Shown here: in pieces, positions 7,759 through 13,618 of the stretch
Numbering within the stretch: the first letter of the stretch is position 1
Layout: every line of letters begins with the position of its first letter
Assembly (NCBI GenBank): GCA_024278285.1
Contig: JAJRTM010000194.1
Span: 1 to 13,618 of the forward strand
DNA: 13,618 bases
Direction: 5' to 3'
Origin: Planctomycetota bacterium
GTDB taxonomy: Bacteria; Planctomycetota; Planctomycetia; Planctomycetales; Planctomycetaceae
Made by a program: the position numbers and the translations under genes
The notes under the pieces: generated by a model
Told to the model about the DNA's origin: nothing
Seen by the model: the letters and a program-made list of their open reading frames with translations, nothing else
Database searches by the model: none

Positions 7759-9654
7759 TTATTTCTGCCTTGAGAGGGGATTGTTGGGGAATGGGTCGTC
7801 ACCGGCATCTTTTTCTGGCAATGCCAACCCCAGATTTTTAATCAGTGCTTCGAGTTGTATCTGACGCTGCTGTAAAACCTCGCGTGGAGAAGGAAATATC
7901 TGGGCCAGAATTTGCTGGTATTGTTTGATGCGTCTGGCAACAAATTTGGGGGAATGTTTGGCGGGGTCTTGTGCCAGAGGAAAGCGAACAGACATTGGTT
8001 TACCCGGTCCGTGGACGATTGCCTCACCGATTTTCAAGGAGGCGAGCCAGGCTGCGTTCATCATCTGATGCTCCTGGGGCGAATAAAAAGTGACTCCAGT
8101 CACAACGCTTCGCCAGCGAAGTTTGGGGACCAGTGATTGCTTGAACGTTTTCCCAATGGTCTTACCAATCGATTTCGACCAACTGCTGGACGTCGAATGA
8201 GAACTGCCTCGTGAGCCACCCTGAGTGTTTGAACTTCCGCTGGAATTATTGGTTGAAGTTCCGGTTGAGTTGGAATGGGATTGATTCACTGCGTTTTGAA
8301 GCAGTTGCATTTGCTCGGTGTAGCCGGTTGATTCCGACCTATTGCTGGAAGTACCGGTTGATTGACTGCTCGTATCACTCCATTGCTGCGTGTCGGTGGT
8401 GCCGTCCGATTCGGAGCCGCCGGTTCCATCAGTTTCTGACTCACTTTCGCTCTGGTCGATTAACGTCACCAGATCGTGACCCGCCTGATACTGCTGGGTT
8501 TGCACCATCTCGTGCTTGATGCTTTTGGGATCATAAGAGGCGAGGCCGATTATTTCCCCGAAAAACTTGGCGTCATACGGGTGCTTGTGGCGGAACAAAA
8601 GGTGCAGGCCACATTGACCGATCAACGCATTGAGTAAACGATCATCCATCCGGTCCGGGAAAGGGTTGGCTCCCTGCGTGGCACAGACAAGGCGTAACAA
8701 AAACTTGCGAATTTGCCCGGCTGCCGAGGTCAATTCTGGTCCAGAACCTTTTGCGAATACTGGCAATTCATCCAGAAAGGCGAAGTAGGGGACTGGTGTT
8801 TCGCAATTAAAAACATCGTGTAGTAATTCGGCGATAAACAGATTGGCTAAAATCTGCTGGTCTTCTTCGCGTAACACACCACCCCGTCTGAGATTCACAA
8901 TCACGATGGCGTTATTGCGTCGTAGTTGCCCGAAGTCGAGAACATGACTTGTGCGGGAAAGCATGGCTTCGGTAATCGGGTTGCTGAAAAATCCCAGAAT
9001 CCTGTTACGTGTTGATTCGATTTCCTCTCGAATGTCTTGCGGTCGCCCGTCTGCCAGGTTTTCAAAGAAGTGCCTCGCTAGCACGTCCGGGACGGTTTGT
9101 ACCAGGGCCTTATAAATGTCAGAACCAACATCCAGAAAATGTTTGGCATCTGCCAGTGGCAAACCAAGTTGAGCCAGCGTGGTCAGAATTCTCGTTGTCC
9201 ATGTATAGAGCCTGGGGCGTGAGTTAAAATCTTCTTCTCCCCAGGCTGCCAATAAGATGCGGCTGACGTGACCTATTTTATTGGTCAGTCGGGCTTGATA
9301 TTTGATCGGATCAGAAGAGGGTTCCACCGCCAGGGGATTCAGGCAAGTGCATCGAGTTGTATCTGCCGGATCAATATAAATTACCCGCTTACGAATCGAT
9401 TCATTTTGAGCCATGCACCAACGCAGCATGTCACTCGGGTCAGAATCGTGGGGGCTGATAAACAAAAAGCCGTACCCTTCACGAGCCAGTGCCTGCATGA
9501 GGACTTTCATCGCGTTCGATTTACCGAACCCCGAATCCCCACTGATGAGAATGCCCGCTTGAGACTCTGCGAAGAGTTGCGACAAACAATGGAACAAACG
9601 TTGCTGAATCGTCAATGCCCGTTTCGGGGCAGAAATATGGATGAGTTGATTCAC
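7759..9654 (-). CDS. Conjugative-transfer-type ATPase (TraG/VirD4 coupling-protein-like)
   Basis: The 631-aa product has a P-loop ATPase core. Walker A is GDSGFGKS (39-46), Walker B is YFAFLDE (290-296), and a motif III-like Gln lies in VCATQG (323-328), in the TraG/TraD/HerA arrangement. Residues ~300-330 resemble the TraM-recognition part of coupling proteins. Unlike classic VirD4/TraG it has no N-terminal membrane helices. Residues ~401-495 are a long Ser/Thr/Gly/Asn-rich linker, probably disordered. Then comes a conserved C-terminal segment (VPKLRWRSVVTGVTFYSP) and a short helical tail. It would drive DNA or protein through a secretion channel. Its start is GTG 9654, within a GTGA overlap with the upstream membrane protein's stop, and it is directly followed by the relaxation-family gene. 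The three genes form one translationally coupled unit. Confidence 0.85.
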   Translation of the reverse strand: MNQLIHISAPKRALTIQQRLFHCLSQLFAESQAGILISGDSGFGKSNAMKVLMQALAREGYGFLFISPHDSDPSDMLRWCMAQNESIRKRVIYIDPADTTRCTCLNPLAVEPSSDPIKYQARLTNKIGHVSRILLAAWGEEDFNSRPRLYTWTTRILTTLAQLGLPLADAKHFLDVGSDIYKALVQTVPDVLARHFFENLADGRPQDIREEIESTRNRILGFFSNPITEAMLSRTSHVLDFGQLRRNNAIVIVNLRRGGVLREEDQQILANLFIAELLHDVFNCETPVPYFAFLDELPVFAKGSGPELTSAAGQIRKFLLRLVCATQGANPFPDRMDDRLLNALIGQCGLHLLFRHKHPYDAKFFGEIIGLASYDPKSIKHEMVQTQQYQAGHDLVTLIDQSESESETDGTGGSESDGTTDTQQWSDTSSQSTGTSSNRSESTGYTEQMQLLQNAVNQSHSNSTGTSTNNSSGSSNTQGGSRGSSHSTSSSWSKSIGKTIGKTFKQSLVPKLRWRSVVTGVTFYSPQEHQMMNAAWLASLKIGEAIVHGPGKPMSVRFPLAQDPAKHSPKFVARRIKQYQQILAQIFPSPREVLQQRQIQLEALIKNLGLALPEKDAGDDPFPNNPLSRQK

Positions 9655-10343
9655 GCTGTTCCTCCTGGACTACTGAGTGTCATTTCCATCAACGATTCAA
9701 CAAGCTTTTGGTTCTGAGCTTCGAGCAATTGCTGCTTGGTTTCTGGGTCAAGTGTTGCCTGACTCAGAGCGGCTGTTCGCTCCGCATGTTCCTGCTGCAT
9801 CCGTTCCAAGGTGACGGAGAAATTTTCGGTCGGTGGTTGCGGTTGTCCCTGACGGGTCGCCTCCTGCTGGATGTAACTTGCTTCAAAACTGGCAACACCC
9901 AGAGCTTCGACAAGAGCGGTCAATGAATCGAGCAGGGTTTGAGGATCAGTTCCCGCACGCAATCGTTTTGAAAAATGCCGAACCAGTTGCGGTCGAAACC
10001 GCCGATATTGCCGTTGCCGTGAAGTGAGTGGGACCGCTTGAGCCGCTTCTGCCCGTGAAGCCGCCCGCTGGAAATCGGGAGCCTGGCTGATTTGTAGTAG
10101 TGCAACTTGCAAAGCCCGGTATTTTTTGTTGAGGTCGTTTCGTTGTTCACGCTGGCGTTGTCGCTGATCTCTGACTTGGCGTTGACGACGGATTTGCTCG
10201 CGTTGTTCACGCTCTAAAGTGGAAGCATCTGCCTCTTGCTGAAATGCTCTTCGTGCATGCGCAGAACGACCTGCCTGATAGAGTCGGTTTCCAAGCCAGA
10301 AGGCTCCACCGGTCAACGCGCTGAGGACAATAATCGGTTCCAT
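9651..10343 (-). CDS. Membrane-anchored coiled-coil protein, partner of the ATPase
   Basis: In this 230-aa product, residues ~3-22 (PIIVLSALTGGAFWLGNRLY) are a single N-terminal membrane helix. Residues ~26-75 are extremely rich in Arg, Gln and Glu (REQREQIRRQRQVRDQRQRQ) and form a long charged coiled coil. A second helical part covers ~105-160, and ~185-222 is again coiled-coil-like. No family was recognised. It overlaps the ATPase start by 4 bp (GTGA), so the two are translated together. Since the ATPase lacks membrane helices, this protein could anchor it to the inner membrane; that is inference. No Shine-Dalgarno is visible before ATG 10343. Confidence 0.72.
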   Translation of the reverse strand: MEPIIVLSALTGGAFWLGNRLYQAGRSAHARRAFQQEADASTLEREQREQIRRQRQVRDQRQRQREQRNDLNKKYRALQVALLQISQAPDFQRAASRAEAAQAVPLTSRQRQYRRFRPQLVRHFSKRLRAGTDPQTLLDSLTALVEALGVASFEASYIQQEATRQGQPQPPTENFSVTLERMQQEHAERTAALSQATLDPETKQQLLEAQNQKLVESLMEMTLSSPGGTA

Positions 10344-10360
10344 GAGAAGGCTTTCGTTGA

Positions 10361-10392
10361 TAGGCGTTAGGTAGTAGGTATTAGGCGTTAGG
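10361..10392. repeat. Heptanucleotide TAGGNNN tandem repeat
   Basis: TAGG recurs exactly every 7 bp, at 10361, 10368, 10375, 10382 and 10389. The first and fourth units (TAGGCGT) and the TAGG after each make an 11-bp direct repeat, TAGGCGTTAGG, 21 bp apart. It lies in the 72-bp gap between the E1-like gene and the membrane-protein gene, 18 bp before the latter's ATG. It resembles the short tandem heptamer repeats known from cyanobacterial intergenic regions. Confidence 0.7.
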
Positions 10393-10415
10393 AAAAATCT
10401 TTGAATTGGAATCGG

Positions 10416-11333
10416 TTAGGGAGATGATGGATTTGGTTTCATTCGGAGCATGATTCCAGAACCATCGCCAAATTCATGCCCTCGAATGTTTTCGCAGTCG
10501 GGGCAAGGATCATCTCCGAAGCGTGGATCGCTCAGTGCAATCGTGTTCCAGGCAAAGTAGGGTTTGCAATTTTCGTCAATCCCCAGATACTTGCGGATCA
10601 CATCATTTTCGTTGACTCGAAATTCTGGACTGATTCCGACTTGCAGGAATTGTCGGGTTCCCAATTGATCGATCAATCTGCCGAAGCGATTGTCACTTCC
10701 ACGAGTGAGTAGTCCCAGACAAATATGTCCTGCGATTGAATCCAGCAGTTGGATGTCGAAAATTGTCGCTCCATCGCTGGGAGGATCGAGAGACTCTCCC
10801 TGCTCGTTCGCTTTTTTCTGTGCTTCATACCGGCTGCTGCACAGGCAGCGATAACAACAATCCAGGCCTGAATGCCAGAAAACGACCTCGCCACCCAGTC
10901 CACCTGCATAAAGACCGATCCAGATTGCCGAAGTGTTGAGTAACAGGGCAACAATATTACCGCGAGCCTGGCAGGCAAAAGAGTCGGTTGCGAAGATGAA
11001 TAAATCAGTCTCGCCAAACACCTCGTGGATTTCTTCGTCGCTGAGTGTCGTAAAATCAATCGGATAACATTCCACGGTTGCATCGGGATTGATCGCCCGA
11101 ATTTTTTGGGCGACTGCATCAACTTTGAATGCCCCAATGTCACCTGGATGATGTCCCTGGCGGGAGATATTGACATCATTAATGGTATCATGATCGACCA
11201 GTTTCAAGTGTTGCACACCACTGCGGGTTAGATTTTCAATCAGCGGGGCAGAACCACCTGCACCGACAATAGTGACCACTTTGTCTTGAATGGTGGGAAT
11301 GTCAATGACGTTTTCAATTCGATCAAATTGCAT
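10416..11333 (-). CDS. E1-like ubiquitin-activating / ThiF-family adenylyltransferase
   Basis: The 305-aa product starts at ATG 11333; an in-frame TTG at 11372 is possible. It has the Rossmann adenylation fold of the E1/ThiF/MoeB family: VTIVGAGGSAP nucleotide loop (~20-30), KLVDHDTINDVNISRQ (44-59) with the Asp, Asn and Arg-Gln that bind ATP and Mg, GAFKVDAVAQKI (67-78) with the conserved Lys70, and FATDS (114-118). A zinc site is likely from CCYRCLC (159-165) and CPDC (277-280). These enzymes adenylate the C-terminus of a beta-grasp protein or of a short peptide. Cys159, 160, 163 or 165 could include the acceptor cysteine, but the arrangement looks more like metal binding. It follows the JAMM peptidase by 70 bp on the same strand. 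Confidence 0.88.
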   Translation of the reverse strand: MQFDRIENVIDIPTIQDKVVTIVGAGGSAPLIENLTRSGVQHLKLVDHDTINDVNISRQGHHPGDIGAFKVDAVAQKIRAINPDATVECYPIDFTTLSDEEIHEVFGETDLFIFATDSFACQARGNIVALLLNTSAIWIGLYAGGLGGEVVFWHSGLDCCYRCLCSSRYEAQKKANEQGESLDPPSDGATIFDIQLLDSIAGHICLGLLTRGSDNRFGRLIDQLGTRQFLQVGISPEFRVNENDVIRKYLGIDENCKPYFAWNTIALSDPRFGDDPCPDCENIRGHEFGDGSGIMLRMKPNPSSP

Positions 11334-11403
11334 GGGACTTACTTTCAAAAAGAGAGAGAAATGGGGGATCAATTTAGGTTCGTTAAGTTTCGGTGACGTT
11401 TTT

Positions 11404-12060
11404 TCAAATAAGAATCAGGTTGGCAACCAGAATTTCCTGCGGGCGATTGGCATCGATCAAGTACGGATAAAATCGACCGTTGCAAATAATGGGAAGTAAA
11501 ACCTGAGACGTTTTTTTGTTCTTCGGGTTGGAAAACAATTTGGCCACGTACAGTAAATCCCCGAATGAAGGTTGCAAGACTCCCGGCGGATGAGCGTGGA
11601 CGACACCTTTACAGGTCAAATTCACCTGCTTGTATTTGCGCAAGGTCTTATTCAATCCGTCTGCATCGAGCGTAAACGAGGAGGGGGTTGCTCGTCCTTT
11701 TCTGTCCGGGATGTAGTGCGTCACCAGGTCATCTTCTGCTGCTGGCCCAAGTAACATGCCCGCCTTTTCGTTACGAAATGGTTGTTCTACCAGATCGGCC
11801 AGAATTTCCTGGTATGCCGATTGTGTTATTTTCAAGATGGGACCGATGCCTGTGAATCGGTCAAAGCTGCTTGCGGACTGATCTGGGCTTCTATTCTGCT
11901 TTGGTTGAAACCAGCTCGCATGTTCTCCCGGTCTTTCCGGGAACTCCTCTTGTATTTCTTCAGAGGGAGTGGGCTGATTCATGAATTCGTCGGCTGGCAA
12001 TTGTTCATTTCTCAGCGGACGGCCCAGAAAATCAACATGTGGGTGAAACGGTGGAAACAT
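11404..12060 (-). CDS. JAMM/JAB (Mov34/MPN/PAD-1) metallopeptidase, deubiquitinase-like
   Basis: The 218-aa product has a proline-rich, probably flexible N-terminal ~65 residues and then a JAB domain at ~74-218. The metal site is complete: Glu98 (NEKAGMLLG), His155 and His157 (VVHAHPPG), Ser165 and Asp168 (SFGD), giving the exact HxHx7SxxD spacing. Such zinc peptidases remove ubiquitin-like modifiers from targets or trim modifier precursors. Pairing with an E1 and an E2-like protein is typical of bacterial ubiquitin-like systems. AGGAG ~10 bp before ATG 12060 supports the start. A terminator immediately upstream (12106-12144) separates it from the small-peptide gene, so it needs read-through or a promoter in the 45-bp gap, where none is convincing. 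Confidence 0.9.
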   Translation of the reverse strand: MFPPFHPHVDFLGRPLRNEQLPADEFMNQPTPSEEIQEEFPERPGEHASWFQPKQNRSPDQSASSFDRFTGIGPILKITQSAYQEILADLVEQPFRNEKAGMLLGPAAEDDLVTHYIPDRKGRATPSSFTLDADGLNKTLRKYKQVNLTCKGVVHAHPPGVLQPSFGDLLYVAKLFSNPKNKKTSQVLLPIICNGRFYPYLIDANRPQEILVANLILI

Positions 12061-12104
12061 GGTTTTATTACTCCTGCTTGAAAAGATTTAAGAATGATTG
12101 AAAG

Positions 12105-12144
12105 GAAAAAAACTGGGAGACAGTGTGGAATCGCTGCCTCCCAG
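12105..12144 (-). terminator. Strong rho-independent terminator after the 31-aa peptide gene
   Basis: CTGGGAGACAG (12113-12123) and CTGCCTCCCAG (12134-12144) form an 11-bp stem, one pair being G-T, with a 10-nt loop. On the minus strand it is followed by seven Ts. It starts 16 bp after the stop of the 31-aa gene. It would uncouple expression of the peptide and E2-like gene from JAB and E1, or leave partial read-through. Confidence 0.85.
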
Positions 12145-12159
12145 CGTCAGCAAACGAAG

Positions 12160-12255
12160 TTAAGAAGCAGCGTGCAGTGTGCCACTGTCAAGTTCTTCGA
12201 TACCGTGCAACGTGCCGTTTTCGAGTTCTTCGATACCGTTCAGTACGAATTTCAT
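12160..12255 (-). CDS. 31-aa peptide made of two 11-residue repeats
   Basis: The frame starts at ATG 12255 with an AGGGG Shine-Dalgarno ~7 bp upstream and ends at TAA 12160-12162. The product is MKFVLN, then GIEELENGTLH (residues 7-17), GIEELDSGTLH (18-28), then AAS. The two 33-bp repeat units differ at six bases. Three of these are synonymous and the others give only Glu to Asp and Asn to Ser, which suggests selection on the peptide rather than on DNA. It is acidic, lacks Cys and does not end in Gly-Gly. It lies between the E2-like gene and JAB, with its own terminator. It may be a modified peptide substrate (RiPP-like) of the E1-like enzyme, a short modifier or tag, or an unrelated regulator. 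No known family was recognised. Confidence 0.65.
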   Translation of the reverse strand: MKFVLNGIEELENGTLHGIEELDSGTLHAAS

Positions 12256-12356
12256 AGCGATCCCCTTGTAAATGTCGTTCCGCCTTGTGACCGGTCGTTT
12301 TCATATCGTCGGAACTTTTTGGCCCGATACGATCACAACTTCAAACACGCCGTGAT

Positions 12357-12656
12357 TCAAACGTTGACTCGCTTGGCTCCATTCGGGAATGAACCAGTGC
12401 AAATATAGGTACTAAAACCTTCCGCCCAGGCCATCCCGATAGCCTTTGCTTTATCGAGAGTTTTCGGTTCCTTTCCAGCGGCGACACAAACTTCACCACT
12501 TGAATAAAGATGGCAGTCATGCACGCTGGTACTACGCGGGTTGTGGGGATGCCTGGTACAAATAATCTTGTACGACGGGTCCACCCAGCCCTGTTTCTCG
12601 TAGGTAATCGTGTATTCGTCCGAGCCGTTGACACGATAATTTTTAGTAGTCGCCAT
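12357..12656 (-). CDS. Minimal prokaryotic E2-like (ubiquitin-conjugating-like) protein
   Basis: In this 99-aa product, AGGAGA ~8 bp before ATG 12656 supports the start. Strand-rich residues ~7-45 (YRVNGSDEYTITYE; PSYKIICTR) lead into HDCHLYSSGEVCVAAG (46-61). This matches the E2 active-site region, where a short turn and G-x-[IV]-C-[LV] carry the catalytic Cys; here it is Cys57, with His46 and His49 nearby in place of HPN. The tail TLDKAKAIGMAWAEGFSTYICTGSFPNG (66-93) resembles the W...F..Y..TG.[WF]..G ending of bacterial E2-like proteins. It would accept a modifier from the E1. The protein is shorter than a canonical E2 (~150 aa), so the fold would be truncated. The assignment is by motif and by its neighbours JAB and E1. 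Confidence 0.62.
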   Translation of the reverse strand: MATTKNYRVNGSDEYTITYEKQGWVDPSYKIICTRHPHNPRSTSVHDCHLYSSGEVCVAAGKEPKTLDKAKAIGMAWAEGFSTYICTGSFPNGAKRVNV

Positions 12657-12778
12657 TCTTAAAGTCTCCTTGTTGGAAAAGTGAAAAGAGTGTTGGAACC
12701 AATGCAACAAGACCGGCTCCAAACCAAGACAGTATTTTTAGATAGTGATGATGGATGTTGTTGGGTGTGGTTGATTTG

Positions 12779-13000
12779 TTATGATTTCTTTGACTCGGGA
12801 GAACTTGAACCTGCTTTTTGAGCAGTGCCGTTTTTCTTGTCCGCCTGTGACTGACGAAACCGCAATAACTTTTGCAATTCCGCAAAACTAAGGATGGCAC
12901 GATCAATCGAGCCATCCTCCGAAGAAATTTCTACCGCTTCTCCCTCTCGATTCGAATACTCGCACTTTGCCTTTTTGAGATAACGATGAATTGTGTACAT
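12779..13000 (-). CDS. 73-aa unknown protein, first gene of the ubiquitin-like cassette
   Basis: AGGA ~8 bp before ATG 13000 supports the start. The sequence begins with basic MYTIHRYLKKAKCEY, then an acidic strand-like part EGEAVEISSEDGSIDRAIL, a helix SFAELQKLLRFRQSQADKK (~38-56) and a polar tail rich in Ser and Lys, with KAG at residues 62-64. No family was recognised. Length and position suit a small modifier or adaptor of the E2/JAB/E1 set, but there is no terminal Gly-Gly and the beta-grasp pattern is not clear. The gap between it and the E2-like gene (12657-12778) may encode a further overlapping small membrane peptide. Confidence 0.6.
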   Translation of the reverse strand: MYTIHRYLKKAKCEYSNREGEAVEISSEDGSIDRAILSFAELQKLLRFRQSQADKKNGTAQKAGSSSPESKKS

Positions 13001-13264
13001 GACGTTTTCCTGTTGATTTAATTGTTCTGACTTACCCCTCCGGCGTACTCCGGTGCCTCACGTCCTCACCCGTACAATAGCGCGAGTGGCAAGATATTCG
13101 GGTGAAAGTACCAGGATTCAAAAAGTATTTGAAAATTCGTGAGGGCGTGGAATCCGATGCACAACAAGGCAGGAGAAAAGAAGCATTAAATGATGAAATG
13201 AGTTCGATATTTGCAGAGGGGAGTGCTATGCTGGATATCCTTTGATAATTAACCTTCATTGACG
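13001..13264. promoter_or_regulatory. Divergent intergenic region
   Basis: These 264 bp separate the minus-strand cassette from the plus-strand gene at 13265, so promoters for both must lie here. A near-perfect palindrome centred on GTAC (CCGGCGTACTCCGG, ~13040-13053) is the only clear symmetry. No convincing -35/-10 pair was identified on either strand. Confidence 0.4.
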
Positions 13265-13573
13265 ATGAACAGTTCAAATAACAGAAACAACCAGCCAGAA
13301 AAGGTGTCACCTGAGGACAATGAGTGCTGCCCGATTACCAGAGCTTTAAGTGAAATGACTGAGCATCTGGAAGAAGGGGGACCGGAGGTAGTAATCGATG
13401 ACGTGATCGCTTACGTGCATCAATTCCTTCCGCCACTATTGAACGACAAGGTCAGCAGAAACATTGTGCAATACAGTGCCTGGAATCAGGCGTATCGGGA
13501 AGCGATGCGAAAGCGTGTGAAAATTGACCGGATAATAAAAAAGACTTCTTCAGACGATGAATCTGAAAAGTAG
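13265..13573 (+). CDS. Small acidic/helical unknown protein
   Basis: This 102-aa frame starts at ATG 13265; a TTG two codons upstream is also in frame. The first ~20 residues are polar (NSSNNRNNQPEK). A short motif, ECCPITRALSEMTEHLEEGG, leads into predicted helices (VVIDDVIAYVHQFLPPLLND; WNQAYREAMRKRVKIDRIIKK) and a charged tail ending SDDESEK. No known domain was recognised. It is read away from the cassette and followed after 22 bp by another start with a good Shine-Dalgarno, so it is probably the first gene of a plus-strand operon. Confidence 0.6.
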   Translation: MNSSNNRNNQPEKVSPEDNECCPITRALSEMTEHLEEGGPEVVIDDVIAYVHQFLPPLLNDKVSRNIVQYSAWNQAYREAMRKRVKIDRIIKKTSSDDESEK

Positions 13574-13595
13574 AAGTGGAAGCCAAGGAGACAGA

Positions 13596-13618
13596 ATGTC
13601 TGCTGACCAATCAGATCA
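13596..13618 (+). CDS. Start of a further gene (truncated at window edge)
   Basis: AAGGAG (13585-13590) is followed 5 bp later by ATG 13596, and the frame MSADQSD stays open to the edge. The strong ribosome site and short distance from the preceding stop suggest a real, co-transcribed gene. Seven residues are too few to identify it. Confidence 0.5.

Noticed and set aside
12187..12304. 38-aa basic frame starting at ATG 12304
   Set aside because: It also shows a repeat because the 33-bp duplication repeats in every frame. The AGGGG site fits ATG 12255 instead.
12940..12960. Possible attR copy of the tRNA 3' end
   Set aside because: Only about 8 bp (CCCTCTCG) match, and it lies inside a coding frame; too short for an attachment core.
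13032..13310. 92-aa minus-strand frame in the divergent region
   Set aside because: Cys/Ser-rich composition, overlaps the plus-strand gene start, no ribosome site.

Overview
The window most likely comes from a planctomycete. Moderate GC content, an AXE1/DLH-type secreted hydrolase, an FCD-type GntR regulator and small protein families of the kind I associate with Planctomycetota all point that way. This is inference from protein style, not from a marker gene. The window looks like the left junction of an integrative mobile element inserted at a tRNA-Leu gene, followed by a long accessory block transcribed almost entirely on the minus strand.

Layout. Positions 1-2186 look like host chromosome: a truncated GntR/FCD regulator (minus), a secreted alpha/beta hydrolase (minus), and a 400-bp intergenic stretch with a bidirectional terminator and the tRNA promoter. 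The tRNA-Leu(UAG) gene lies at 2187-2269 (+). A tyrosine recombinase comes in from the right on the minus strand and reads straight through the tRNA in antisense; an excisionase-like HTH gene sits just upstream of it. This is the usual geometry of an element inserted at the 3' end of a tRNA gene. The far attachment site is not visible, so the element probably continues past 13618.

Accessory block. At 3785-5838 two small paralogous proteins (88 and 106 aa) are each preceded by a copy of the same ~115-bp structured DNA element. Between them lies an unknown gene that appears to carry one frameshift. A small coiled-coil/membrane protein follows, then a 600-bp non-coding stretch with a large nested inverted repeat (candidate oriT, origin or RNA). 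Next is a tightly packed minus-strand operon: membrane/coiled-coil protein, conjugative-type ATPase (TraG/VirD4-like core) and replication-relaxation protein, with overlapping or abutting starts.

Upstream of that operon is the most interesting part: a small ubiquitin-like conjugation cassette. It has an E1-like ThiF protein, a JAMM (JAB) peptidase with an intact metal site, and a 99-aa protein that I read as a minimal prokaryotic E2. It also holds a 31-aa peptide built from two 11-residue repeats, with its own Shine-Dalgarno sequence and terminator, and a 73-aa protein of unknown fold. No modifier ending in Gly-Gly is visible, so either the modifier is one of the two small unknown products, it lies elsewhere, or the E1 acts on the repeat peptide. 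At the far right one small plus-strand gene and the start of a second diverge from the block.
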